From positions 3,251,501-3,315,500 of the forward strand of contig NC_014365.1 of NCBI RefSeq assembly GCF_000143965.1: a stretch of 64,000 nt of DNA, in the 5' to 3' direction. The translations under genes were made by a program, and so were the position numbers. Below are positions 55,701 through 63,427 of the stretch, one piece after another. The stretch's first letter is position 1. Each line of letters starts with the position of its first letter. The DNA comes from Desulfarculus baarsii DSM 2075. GTDB lineage: Bacteria; Desulfobacterota; Desulfarculia; Desulfarculales; Desulfarculaceae. The notes under the pieces are model-generated. The model worked only from the letters and a program-made list of their open reading frames with translations. It was not told the origin of the DNA and made no database searches.

Positions 55701-55841
55701 GACGATGACGTAAGGAATCTTGACGTCGGGCGAGGCCTCGCGAGGCAGCACGTCGTAGGCGTAGAGCCCGGTGATGAAGATCATGGCCAGCAGGACCAGC
55801 ACGGCCGACTGGCGCTTGAGGGCGTAGTGGTTGACGATCAT
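52707..55841 (-). CDS. RND family efflux inner-membrane transporter
   Basis: This 1044-residue protein is an RND/HAE-1-like proton antiporter with 12 helices and two big periplasmic loops. Features are the LVLALGMLVDNAIVIVENIYRH motif in helix 4, with the Asp used for proton relay, and the paired GVISLAGVVVNNAIVLIDY in helix 10. MIVNHYALKRQSAVLVLLAM at the start is typical. The drug or metal specificity is not readable. The start overlaps the stop of the adaptor gene by 4 bp, so the two form one operon. Confidence 0.92.
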   Translation of the reverse strand: MIVNHYALKRQSAVLVLLAMIFITGLYAYDVLPREASPDVKIPYVIVTTTFEGVAPEDMEKLVTIPIERKLKGINGIEEVRSTSAEGISNIVIKFTPKVSSEDAVQRVRDKVDQAKQDLPKDLPDDPVIDEVSSSDWPILQVVLSGPLSLKRLQVFAEEFEDRIEAIPGVLDAKIVGGLEREIHVLFDLDRVRAYNVPFSSMIESVVQGNVNMPGGTMDIGDGKYMVRVPEDFQHPSDIFSIVAFVRDGKPVYLRDVATIVDHQKDATTRSRIDGRQSVTIEVTKRSGENLLRINDQIRALTQQMRHELPPSLEISLTADASHDVRNMVAELQNNILSGLVLVLVVVFVFIGGRSAVFIAASIPLSMLITFALLWALDITLNMVVLFSLILALGMLVDNAIVIVENIYRHMQEGKSRLQAAIDATDEVAWPVTTSTLTTVGAFFPMLFWPDVMGEFMGYLPKTLILALSASLFVALVINPVLSARYQTVKHLPPADEGGAERLGLVKTAYKRTLEWALDHRPSVVGLSFVMLIAVIVAYGLFGKGTEFFPDADPNRAFVDIKAPEGANLDASDRIVKQVEEVLRQYKDLRHVIATVGSTSAGWESSGVGTHISRVVMDFKDFHERSRPSSEIVAEVRDKLLAKIRGAEVRVEKEENGPPTGPPINLEISGKDIDKLGALAAEVRRRIKDIPGLVDLKDNYVRSKPEIKVLVDKEKAALLSLDTYTIAYTVKAAINGAKAGVYREGKDEYDIIVRLPEKDRQSIEGLKRVTISGPRGEPIPLTSVATISLGSGLGSISRVDQRRVVTVSANNDGRLANDIIAEIRPRLAQVNWPRGYEYAFTGEQREQEKSSSFLGNAFLAALLIIFFVLVTQFNSAVTPLIILTSVVLSLMGVFFGLLVTGTAFGVIMTGVGVISLAGVVVNNAIVLIDYYNQLRQGGLDIRQALIQTGLVRFRPVMLTAITTILGLLPMATGVSFDFVNMRPDIGGESSQWWGPMAVAVVFGLAMATMLTLVVVPVLCSLADGAKLRLANWRRARGERAAKKA

Positions 55842-56884
55842 CGCACGCGCACCTTCATGCCGTCCTCGATGTCTTCCTGGCCCGAGACGACCAGGTTGTC
55901 GCCGGGGGCCAGGCCCTTGACGATCTGGATGCGCTCGGCCTCGATCACGCCGATTTCGATGGTCCGGGCCTGGATCACGCCGTCTTTCTCCACGAAGACC
56001 AGGCGCTCGCCGCCTTTGTCCACCAAGGCCGAAAGGGGCGCGGCCAAGGCGTCGTTTATGGTTTGCTTGAGGAAGCCGGCCCGGCAGATCATGCCCGGCC
56101 GGATGGCGCCGTCGGCGTTATCCAGCACGACCCTGGCCTTGAAGGTGCGCGTGGCCGGATCGGCCTTGAAGGCCACGAAGTCGATGCGGCCGAACCACTG
56201 GCGGCCGGGCATGGCGTCCATGGTCACCCGCGAGGGCTGGCCGACCTTGATATAGCGCACGTCCAGCTCGGGCACGCTGACGTTGACGCGAATCTGGTCG
56301 GTGTTGACGATGTCGGCCACGGGGTTGCCCTTATCGACAAACTCGCCGGCGTCGACGTGCAGGTGGTTGACGCGGCCGTCGATGGGCGCGCGCACGAAGC
56401 CTTTGTTGTAAAGCACCTGGGCCTCGCGCAGTTCGCCCTGGGCCACCAGGCGGGCGGTCTCGACCTTGTCGTACTCCTCACGGCCGATGACGCCCTTGTC
56501 GATCAGCGGCCGGCGGCGTTTGGCCTGGTCGGCGGCCATGTTGTAGTTGGCCTTGGCCCGGTCCAGGGCCGTTTTGAGGGCGGCCACGTCGATCTCGGCG
56601 ACGATCTGGCCTTTTTTGACCTTGTCGCCGTCGTTGACGGTCACGGTCTCCACCCGGCCGGCGTGTTCGGCCGCCAGGACGATGTCCTCGATAGCCTCGG
56701 TCTCGCCGGGCAGGATCAAGGCGTCGAGCATGGTGGTCGGCTCGATCTTGAGCACCTGGACCACCGGCAGATTGCGGCCGTTGGCCTCCTTGGTGTCGGC
56801 GGCCGGCGCGCCGTCGCAAGCCGACAACAGCGCCAACGCGGCCACGATCAGCCACGCTAACAAACAACTTTTTGGGCTAGACAT
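55838..56884 (-). CDS. RND efflux periplasmic adaptor (membrane fusion lipoprotein)
   Basis: The 348-residue protein is an HlyD/AcrA-type adaptor. It starts with a lipoprotein signal (LLSAC at about 19-23), then a barrel-sandwich half (AEHAGRVETVTVNDGDKVKKGQ), a coiled-coil hairpin (about 100-165), the second half (VRAPIDGRVNHLHVDAGEFVDKG) and a beta-barrel domain. It joins the RND pump to an outer-membrane channel, whose gene is not in the window. Confidence 0.9.
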   Translation of the reverse strand: MSSPKSCLLAWLIVAALALLSACDGAPAADTKEANGRNLPVVQVLKIEPTTMLDALILPGETEAIEDIVLAAEHAGRVETVTVNDGDKVKKGQIVAEIDVAALKTALDRAKANYNMAADQAKRRRPLIDKGVIGREEYDKVETARLVAQGELREAQVLYNKGFVRAPIDGRVNHLHVDAGEFVDKGNPVADIVNTDQIRVNVSVPELDVRYIKVGQPSRVTMDAMPGRQWFGRIDFVAFKADPATRTFKARVVLDNADGAIRPGMICRAGFLKQTINDALAAPLSALVDKGGERLVFVEKDGVIQARTIEIGVIEAERIQIVKGLAPGDNLVVSGQEDIEDGMKVRVR

Positions 56885-57046
56885 GGGGGCGCTCCACGGA
56901 TCGGCCGCCAGAGGCCAACCCGCCGAAGAAAAATATGAGGCGGCGAAGCGAGGCCTATTTTAGAGCAACGCCCGCGAAAAGTCACCCTTATCCGTTGGGG
57001 TTTGAGCGCGATGGTTGTTTTGTCGCCAAATCGTCACCAATGGCCC

Positions 57047-58300
57047 TCAGGCCGCCGGCATTGTCCGGCCGGCGTCGATGGCCTCCAGCAGGGCCTCGAT
57101 GCGCAAAAACGCCGCTTCCTCGCTGTACTTGCGGCCGTCGGCGTGGTCCAGTTCGATCATCACCGCCGGCGCGCCGCAGCGCGCGGCCATCAACCGTTGC
57201 AGGTCCATCTGCATCACCGAATAGACCTTGCAACTGCGGTTGCTGCCAAAGATCACGCCGTCGACGCCGTAGCGCTCGATCAGCGCGGCCATGGCCCGGG
57301 CCCGCAGCTCCAGGCCGTGGGGGCACACCGAGAAGTTTTGCATGCGCGCCAGATAGGCCAGCGGATCGCCGCCGTCGTAGGGGTAGTGGTCGATCCGGCC
57401 CTCCAGCGAGCCCAGGCAGGCGGTGTAGGTGGCGCTGACGATGTTGGCGCCCAGCCCGGCCAGGCGGCTGGACATGGCCCGCAACTGATGCCATGGCGCG
57501 ATGTTGTCCCACAGCAGGCGATAACGCTCGTCCGGCACGGGACATTTGCCCATGGCCATGTTCAACTCGATCTCGTCGACCAAAAGCCGCAGATGATCGA
57601 CCAGTTCCTTGGTGCCGCGCAGCGAGGTGATGTAGGGGGCCATGTGGGCGAAGGTGTCAAAGGCGGTGATGCCGGCGGGCCGGCTCTGGGCCAGACTCAG
57701 CAGCTTTTTCCACAGGGCGCAGGCCTGGTCGCTGTAGGCCATGGCCTGGCCGACCTTGTCCATGTCGCAGCGTTGGCCGGTCAGGCCCTCAATGGCCCGG
57801 ATCATGGCGCGCAGTTGGCCCTCCAGGTAGCGGGTGTCCGCGGGCCGCTGGGGCTGGTAGCAAAAGGGCGCGTCGATGACGAAATGCCCGGCCCCGCTCA
57901 TGCGTTGCACGGCGTCGAACCACTTGACCAAAAGCGAGCAGTTGTTGTTGTCGGAGATGAGCAGGTTGGGCCGGGGCTGGCCCATGCTGGGCGAGCCCTC
58001 GCCGCCGGCCAGGGCCGTGCCCAGATCGATGCGCGCGTAGGAGCACAGGTCCATGGAGTAACCGGCGGCCTCGGCCTTTTGGCACTGCTGGGCCCCCACG
58101 CCCCGGGCGGCGCACATGGCGGCGTGGTTTTCGGGCACGCAGACCACCAGGTCAAAGCCGTGCAGCAGCTCCAGGGGCACGATGATCGCCGCCCAAACCA
58201 CGAACTTGCCGGCGGCGGCCCCTTGATGGGCCCGCAGATAATTGTCGTTGACGATGCGGCGCAGATTGGCCGCCGCGCTCAGGGCCAGCTTGGTGCTCAT
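57047..58300 (-). CDS. 2-hydroxyacyl-CoA dehydratase/benzoyl-CoA reductase family subunit (B)
   Basis: The 417-residue protein belongs to the HgdB/BcrC superfamily of 4Fe-4S enzymes that perform ATP-driven radical dehydration or ring reduction. The typical stretches are FDLVVCVPENHAAMCAARG, the NNNCSLLVKWFD region, and FGSNRSCKVYSVMQMDLQRL near the end, with conserved Cys residues as cluster ligands. Its start overlaps the stop of the companion subunit. The substrate is unknown, and the ATP-dependent activator (HgdC/BcrA type) needed by this family is not seen in the window. Confidence 0.82.
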   Translation of the reverse strand: MSTKLALSAAANLRRIVNDNYLRAHQGAAAGKFVVWAAIIVPLELLHGFDLVVCVPENHAAMCAARGVGAQQCQKAEAAGYSMDLCSYARIDLGTALAGGEGSPSMGQPRPNLLISDNNNCSLLVKWFDAVQRMSGAGHFVIDAPFCYQPQRPADTRYLEGQLRAMIRAIEGLTGQRCDMDKVGQAMAYSDQACALWKKLLSLAQSRPAGITAFDTFAHMAPYITSLRGTKELVDHLRLLVDEIELNMAMGKCPVPDERYRLLWDNIAPWHQLRAMSSRLAGLGANIVSATYTACLGSLEGRIDHYPYDGGDPLAYLARMQNFSVCPHGLELRARAMAALIERYGVDGVIFGSNRSCKVYSVMQMDLQRLMAARCGAPAVMIELDHADGRKYSEEAAFLRIEALLEAIDAGRTMPAA

Positions 58301-59418
58301 GACTTTTCTCCGGCCGGGGGTTGGGCCAGCATCTCGGCGAAGGCCTGCACGCGGTTGGCCAGGGCGGCCGCGCCGTCGCCGCCGCCGGGGGCGATCTCCA
58401 GGGCCAGGCAACGCAGGCCCTCCCCCCGCAGGCGCTCGAACAGCAGCGGCATGTCGAACCACTCGTATTCGCAGAATTTTTCGCCGACAAAGATAAACCC
58501 GTCGGCCTGGGACCGGCGGCACAGCTCGACCACGTGATCAAAGCGGCGGCCGGCGCTGGCCAGCAGCGTCGGGCACGGCGCGTGGCCGGCGAAAAGCGCC
58601 AGATAATAATCGGCCGCATCGGCCATGGGCGCGGGCCGACGCGCGTAAGAACGGCCAAGGGCCGCCACGTCCAGGCCCGTCACCCGCAGGCCGGCCTCGT
58701 CCAGAACCCGGCACAGGTCGGCCGGCGGCGGCAAAATGCCGCTGAGGACCACGCGGGGGCCGCTGGCTGGTGGCGGCGGCCCGGCCGTGGCCAGCAGTTC
58801 ATCGAGCAGCGTGATGTGCTCCTCCACCGGCAAAAACCAGCCGGCCATGGCCACGTCGGCAAAATCGGCCAAGCACAGCCGCCCCAGGGCCAGGGCGGCC
58901 TGGGCCTGGGTCAGCAACTGGCGGGCCTGGTCGTAGAGGCGGCAGGAGCCCATGAACGCCTCGGGCGAAAAGCGGGCCTGGCTGATTTGCTCCAGCCGGC
59001 CGATCAGCGCGGCGGCCTGGCCGCGAAAATAATCCGTGGCCTCGGCCTGGCCGGCCGTTGTTTGCGGCAGATGCCAGCGCAGCAGCTCCAAGGGCTTGCC
59101 GCCGGCGCGGCCCTGGAGCAAAATCTCGGGCAGATTGCGGATGGTGTCGCAGGCGTTGTAAAAAAACAAACGCCCCAACCGCGCGCCGGGCCCGGCCAAG
59201 ACGGCCTGGCTGGCGCACTGGGCCACGGCGCAAACGTAGCTTTGCAGATGCGCCGCCGCCTTGTCCAGGGCCGGGACGTGCTCGGCCAGGCCCCACAGCA
59301 CCACGGGCTTCAGGCCAAAGCCGTGGAAGAGCTCGCGCGGCGGATAAAGGGGCAGGCAGCCGATCAGGCGCGGGTCGGCCCAATCCAGCCCAGCCAGGGC
59401 GCGGGCGAGTTGGCTCAT
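58297..59418 (-). CDS. 2-hydroxyacyl-CoA dehydratase/benzoyl-CoA reductase family subunit (C)
   Basis: The 373-residue second subunit has the same fold: CLPLYPPRELFHGFGLKPVVLWG, SYVCAVAQCASQAVLAG, FFYNACDTIRNLPEIL and a GEKFCEYEWFDMPLLFERLR element near the C-terminus. The Cys residues in these segments are likely Fe-S ligands. It is the first gene of the two-gene operon and has a good promoter at 59489-59517. A substrate cannot be predicted. Confidence 0.8.
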   Translation of the reverse strand: MSQLARALAGLDWADPRLIGCLPLYPPRELFHGFGLKPVVLWGLAEHVPALDKAAAHLQSYVCAVAQCASQAVLAGPGARLGRLFFYNACDTIRNLPEILLQGRAGGKPLELLRWHLPQTTAGQAEATDYFRGQAAALIGRLEQISQARFSPEAFMGSCRLYDQARQLLTQAQAALALGRLCLADFADVAMAGWFLPVEEHITLLDELLATAGPPPPASGPRVVLSGILPPPADLCRVLDEAGLRVTGLDVAALGRSYARRPAPMADAADYYLALFAGHAPCPTLLASAGRRFDHVVELCRRSQADGFIFVGEKFCEYEWFDMPLLFERLRGEGLRCLALEIAPGGGDGAAALANRVQAFAEMLAQPPAGEKS

Positions 59419-59488
59419 GGCGTGAAATCCCTCCGTGGCCGGCGCAAAACCGCGTATTCGTCAAAAAACCATGTTCCGACAGGCCGAC

Positions 59489-59517
59489 AGTTTAACCCGC
59501 CGGGCCGGCCAAGGCAA
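59489..59517 (-). promoter_or_regulatory. sigma-70 promoter of the dehydratase pair
   Basis: On the minus strand TTGCCT (59517-59512), 17 bp and TAAACT (59494-59489) lie about 70 bp upstream of the start at 59418. Confidence 0.55.
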
Positions 59518-59531
59518 CCGCCGCCAGCGGT

Positions 59532-60314
59532 TCAGGGCTGTTTTCGCTCGGCCGCCTCGATCATCTCCATGACTTTCAGCACGGCCTCCTTGGGGGCCGC
59601 GCCTTCGATGAGCACGCCGTTAATGACATACGACGGCGTGTTTTTGATATGAAAGCGCTCGGCTTCGGCCATGTCGTCATCGATGCGTTTGGCCAGGTCC
59701 GGGTCGGCCAGATCCTTGGCCAGGGCGTTTGGCTCCACGGCCAGTTCGTCGAGCAGGCCCTGGAGGGCGGCCGGGCCGGCCTTGCGCAACGCGGCCTGGC
59801 GTTGAAAAACCAGTTCTTGGAAGCGCCAGGCCTTGACCGGCGACTGGCGGGCGATGGCCTCGAAGTGCAGGGCCGCCGTGCGGGCGTATTCGTCGGAGGG
59901 GCTATGCTTGAGGAAGACGCGCACGCGCTGGGGCTGGGCCTCCAGCAGGTCCAGGACCATGGCGGCGTTGCGCGCGCAGGCCTGGCACGAAAAATCGGTG
60001 TATTCGAAGATGGTCACCGGCGCGTCGGCCCGGCCCAGCACGGCCCTTGGCCCGCCCACCTCGGGCGCGATGGGTTTTTTGATGGCCGCGGCGATCTGCT
60101 CGCGCCAGGCCTGTTCGCGTTTTTGCTCGCCGCCGGCCACGGCGATGTCGTATACCTGGATCGGCCGCTGGCGCAGGGCCTCCAGGACGATCTCGGGATT
60201 GTCCCGCAGGGCGGCCTTGATCCGTTCGGTCAGTTCTTGGTCTTGGCCGGCCAGGGCCAGGCCCGGCAGCAAGGCCCAAGCCAGGGTCAGGGCCGTCGTC
60301 ACGCGCAGCCGCAT
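59532..60314 (-). CDS. DsbA-like periplasmic thiol-disulfide oxidoreductase
   Basis: The 260-residue protein has a signal peptide (MRLRVTTALTLAWALLPGLA), a helical N-terminal region (about 25-80) and a DsbA/thioredoxin-4 domain with a CQAC active site (FSCQACARN) and the cis-Pro loop NTPSYVINGVLIEG. It is similar to DsbA/ScsC-like proteins that move disulfides in the periplasm, perhaps for cytochrome maturation. GGGGAGGCGAG precedes ATG 60314; the frame is open upstream but lacks a signal sequence. The minus-strand element TTGCGG-N17-TTACTT (about 60406-60378) may be its promoter. Confidence 0.83.
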   Translation of the reverse strand: MRLRVTTALTLAWALLPGLALAGQDQELTERIKAALRDNPEIVLEALRQRPIQVYDIAVAGGEQKREQAWREQIAAAIKKPIAPEVGGPRAVLGRADAPVTIFEYTDFSCQACARNAAMVLDLLEAQPQRVRVFLKHSPSDEYARTAALHFEAIARQSPVKAWRFQELVFQRQAALRKAGPAALQGLLDELAVEPNALAKDLADPDLAKRIDDDMAEAERFHIKNTPSYVINGVLIEGAAPKEAVLKVMEMIEAAERKQP

Positions 60315-60427
60315 CGATCTCGCCTCCCCGGATGGCCCGCGCGCGCCCCGGCATGGGGCCGCGGCCGTCCGCGGCCTAAAAAGTAACAGCCGTCGCGGCC
60401 AGCCCGCAAGTGGGCGGCTATCATCTA

Positions 60428-60455
60428 TTGAGGGAACCGCCGCTCTGCGTATAAA
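60428..60455 (+). promoter_or_regulatory. putative promoter of the Cys-rich PAS histidine kinase
   Basis: TTGAGG (60428-60433), a 16-bp spacer and TATAAA (60450-60455) lie 38 bp upstream of the kinase start. It is divergent from the DsbA-like gene. Confidence 0.5.
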
Positions 60456-60492
60456 ATAGCGGAATCGGCGCAACCCGCACAAGGAGCCCAAG

Positions 60493-61647
60493 ATGTGCGC
60501 TCTGCCCCTGCCCACGGCCTTCGCCCCGGCCGAGAAAAGCTCGCGGGACGAGATAATAGCCCAGGCCAAGGTGTTCGAGAACCACCTGCTGACCAGGCAC
60601 GTGCTCGACCATGTGCCCCAGGCGGTGATGATCCTCAACGGCAATCGCCAGATCGTCTTGGCCAACGCCGCGCTTTTGAGCATGCTGGGCCAAAGCCTCG
60701 ACGACCTGCTGGGCCAGCGGCCGGGCGAGGCGCTGGGCTGCGTCCACGCCGGCGAGACCCTGGGCGGCTGCGGCACCACCGAGTCGTGCCGTCACTGCGG
60801 GGCGGTGCTTTCGATCCTGGCGGCGCAGAAGGGTGAGGCCACCATGGGCGAATGCACCCTGCGCCGTGGCTGCGACTCGCCGGAATCGCAAGACGTCCAG
60901 GACATGGACCTGCGCGTCTTCGCCTCGCCCATGGAGGTCGACGGCCAGCGCTTCACCATCTTCACCGCCCACGACATCGGCCACGAACGGCGGCGGCGAG
61001 CCCTGGAGCGCATCTTTTTTCACGACATCCTCAACACCACCGGCGGGCTTTCGGGCTTCGCCCAGTTGCTCTGCGACTCCGAGCAGGGCCACCTGGCCGA
61101 GCACGCCAAGGTCGTGCGCGACATCACCAGCAAGCTCATCGACGAGATCACCGCGCAAAAAGACCTGCTGGCCGCCGAAAGCGCCGAGTTGCGAGTCTAC
61201 CCGGCCCTGTGCGGCAGCAAGGAGTTCCTTCAGAAAATCATCCAGGAGCACGAAAATCATCCCGCCGCCCGCGGCCGGACGATTAAACTGGACCCTGGGT
61301 GCGAAAAGGTCAGCCTGGTCACTGACGCGGGGCTGCTGCGCCGGGTGATCGGAAACATGCTCAAAAACGCCTTGGAGGCCAGCCAGCCCGGCGAGACCAT
61401 CAGCGCCGGCTGCCTGCACGAAAACGGCAAGCTGACGTTCTGGGTGCACAATCCCCAGGTGATCCCCCACGACGATCAGTTGAAGATCTTCAGCCGCTCG
61501 TTTTCGACCAAAGGCCCCCACCGGGGCCTGGGCACCTACGGCATCCGCCTGCTGACCACCCGCTACCTGCAGGGCGAAGTGGGCTTCAGCTCCACGCCCG
61601 AGGAAGGCACGCGCTTTTTCGTCACCCTGCCCCAGATGCTAAAGTAA
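60493..61647 (+). CDS. cytoplasmic histidine kinase with Cys-rich PAS domain
   Basis: This 384-residue soluble kinase has a PAS-like domain (about 35-160) whose centre carries C83, C93, C99 and C102, spaced C-x9-C-x5-C-x2-C, as in Fe-S or zinc sites. A dimerisation helix with FFHDILNTTGGLSGF follows (H177, the probable phospho-site). A HATPase domain with MLKNALEAS and GLGTYGIRLL ends it. The four Cys residues could sense oxygen or redox state, as is known for some PAS kinases. No receiver gene is next to it, so it is an orphan kinase. Confidence 0.83.
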   Translation: MCALPLPTAFAPAEKSSRDEIIAQAKVFENHLLTRHVLDHVPQAVMILNGNRQIVLANAALLSMLGQSLDDLLGQRPGEALGCVHAGETLGGCGTTESCRHCGAVLSILAAQKGEATMGECTLRRGCDSPESQDVQDMDLRVFASPMEVDGQRFTIFTAHDIGHERRRRALERIFFHDILNTTGGLSGFAQLLCDSEQGHLAEHAKVVRDITSKLIDEITAQKDLLAAESAELRVYPALCGSKEFLQKIIQEHENHPAARGRTIKLDPGCEKVSLVTDAGLLRRVIGNMLKNALEASQPGETISAGCLHENGKLTFWVHNPQVIPHDDQLKIFSRSFSTKGPHRGLGTYGIRLLTTRYLQGEVGFSSTPEEGTRFFVTLPQMLK

Positions 61648-61686
61648 TCGGCGGCCAGACGGGCCGCCCCAGACCGGGAGGCCCTC

Positions 61687-62601
61687 ATGGAGCGCAAAGT
61701 CATCGTCTCGGCCGCCATCACCGGGGCCATCCACACCCCGACCATGTCGCCGCACCTGCCCATCACCCCCGAGCAGATCGCCGACCAGGCCATCGAGGCG
61801 GCCCAGGCCGGCGCGGCGGCCGTGCACATCCACGCCCGCGACCCGCGCAGCGGCATGCCCAGCGCCGATCCGGCCCTGTTCGAGCAGATCGTCACGCGCA
61901 TCCAGGCCGGCTGCGACGCCATCATCTGCCTGACCACCGGCGGCGGCCTCAGCATGACTGTCGAACAGCGGGCCGCCGTCGTGCCCCGCTTCCAGCCCGA
62001 GTTGGCCTCGCTCAACATGGGCTCGATGAATTTCGCCCTGCACCCCATGGCCAAGCGCCACGCCGCCTGGCTGCACGAGTGGGAGCCGCTGATGCTGGAG
62101 GCCTCCAAGGACAACATCTTCCGCAACACCTTTGGTGACTTGGAAAAAATCCTGGCCATGATGGCCCAGGCCGGCGTCAAGCCCGAGCTGGAAATCTACG
62201 ACGCCGGCCAGTTGGACAACGCGGCGTTTATGGTGGCCGAGGGCCTGCTCAAGCCGCCGCTGTATCTGCAATTCGTGCTGGGCATTCTGGGCGGCATGTC
62301 GGCCACGCTGGACAGCCTGCTGTTCCTCAGGCAAACCGCCGACCGCCTGCTGGGCCCGCGCAACTATCAATTCAGCGCCTTTGGGGCCGGGCGCATGGAA
62401 TTCCCCATCTGCACGGCCAGCGCCCTCATGGGCGGCCACTGCCGGGTGGGCCTGGAGGACAACCTCAACCTCGCCCGCGGCGTGCCGGCCACGTCCAACG
62501 CCGAGTTGGTGCTCAAGATGCGCCGCATTTTGGCCGAATTTTCGCTGGAAACGGCCACGCCGGCCGAGGCGCGGGCCATCTTGGGCCTGAAGGGCCGCTA
62601 G
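61687..62601 (+). CDS. BKACE (DUF849) family enzyme
   Basis: The 304-residue protein is a beta-keto acid cleavage enzyme of the DUF849 group, a zinc-dependent TIM barrel that splits 3-keto acids with acetyl-CoA, as 3-keto-5-aminohexanoate cleavage enzyme does in lysine fermentation. Family motifs are VSAAITGAIHTPTMSPHLPITP, AAVHIHARDPRSGMP (zinc-binding HxH), LTTGGGLS and GGHCRVGLEDN. The substrate class cannot be chosen. It starts 39 bp after the PAS histidine kinase with GGGAGG. Confidence 0.88.
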   Translation: MERKVIVSAAITGAIHTPTMSPHLPITPEQIADQAIEAAQAGAAAVHIHARDPRSGMPSADPALFEQIVTRIQAGCDAIICLTTGGGLSMTVEQRAAVVPRFQPELASLNMGSMNFALHPMAKRHAAWLHEWEPLMLEASKDNIFRNTFGDLEKILAMMAQAGVKPELEIYDAGQLDNAAFMVAEGLLKPPLYLQFVLGILGGMSATLDSLLFLRQTADRLLGPRNYQFSAFGAGRMEFPICTASALMGGHCRVGLEDNLNLARGVPATSNAELVLKMRRILAEFSLETATPAEARAILGLKGR

Positions 62602-62626
62602 CGGCCGCGCCGATCGAAAAAATCGC

Positions 62627-62657
62627 GGGGAGCCCGGCGCGCCCAGGCTCCCCTTTT
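62627..62657. terminator. bidirectional terminator
   Basis: GGGGAGCC (62627-62634) and GGCTCCCC (62646-62653) form an 8-bp stem. TTTT follows on the plus strand, and an A-run (T-run in minus-strand RNA) lies on the other side at about 62617-62622. It can serve both the BKACE gene and the convergent HD gene. Confidence 0.75.
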
Positions 62658-62677
62658 GCTCGTGGTCGGGCGGCTGG

Positions 62678-63427
62678 CTATGACGGATCGGCCACGCCAG
62701 CCAGGGTGGTCAGGGCCAGCTTGCGGCCGGGGTCGGTCTTGAAGACCTTGTTGATCAGCGCGGCCAGTTCCTCGGGCGTCTTGTCGGGATACTCCTCGGG
62801 GATGTTGACCAGCCAGTCGGCGTCCCAGACGACCCTGAACTCGGGCGTGTCGATATCCTTGGCCGAGTGATGATTGGCGATGATGCGCCCCACGTGGTCG
62901 CGGGTGTTTTCGTCCAGGCCCAGCTCCTTCATCAGCCGCTCGGCGATGGCCGGGCCATACTTTTCCTGATAGCGGCCGGCGTTGGAGCCGTGCAGGCGCT
63001 CGCCCTCGGTGACGCCCACGTCGTGCAGGATGGCCGCGGCCAGGATCACCTTGGGCTCGCCGCCGGCCTGGGCCATGATGCGCTCGGCGGCGTCCAGCAC
63101 GGCCAGGGCGTGGGCGATGCGCCGCTGATCGTTGCCAAAGTGACCGCGCATGGCCGCCAGCAGGCGCTCGACCAGGCTCTCTTGGCCGGCGTCGGCCTTC
63201 TGGGCCTTGGGGTCGTAGCCCAGGCACTTGGCGGCGTGCTCGCACCACTGGGCGCAGCCCAGGTTGAGCTTGGGATTGGCCACGCGCTGGCCGCAGTTCT
63301 TGCAGCGGCGCTGGGCGTCGTCCTTGAAAAACTCCATCTCGTAGCCACAGTTGCCGCACTTGACCTCGAAGATGTCGCCGGGCTTCCAAAAGGCCGTATC
63401 CTGGCCAGGGCACATGGTCTGGGCCAT
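62678..63427 (-). CDS. zinc-ribbon HD-domain phosphohydrolase
   Basis: The 249-residue protein has an N-terminal zinc-ribbon-like part with CGNCGYEMEFFKDDAQRRCKNCG (two CxxC pairs) and an HD domain with AHALAVLDAAERIM and ILHDVG (the His-Asp metal pair) and NHHSAKDID. HD domains hydrolyse nucleotides or cyclic nucleotides. ATG at 63427 overlaps the stop of the sulfite-reductase-like gene by one base, so the two are coupled. The substrate is unknown. Confidence 0.8.
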   Translation of the reverse strand: MAQTMCPGQDTAFWKPGDIFEVKCGNCGYEMEFFKDDAQRRCKNCGQRVANPKLNLGCAQWCEHAAKCLGYDPKAQKADAGQESLVERLLAAMRGHFGNDQRRIAHALAVLDAAERIMAQAGGEPKVILAAAILHDVGVTEGERLHGSNAGRYQEKYGPAIAERLMKELGLDENTRDHVGRIIANHHSAKDIDTPEFRVVWDADWLVNIPEEYPDKTPEELAALINKVFKTDPGRKLALTTLAGVADPS

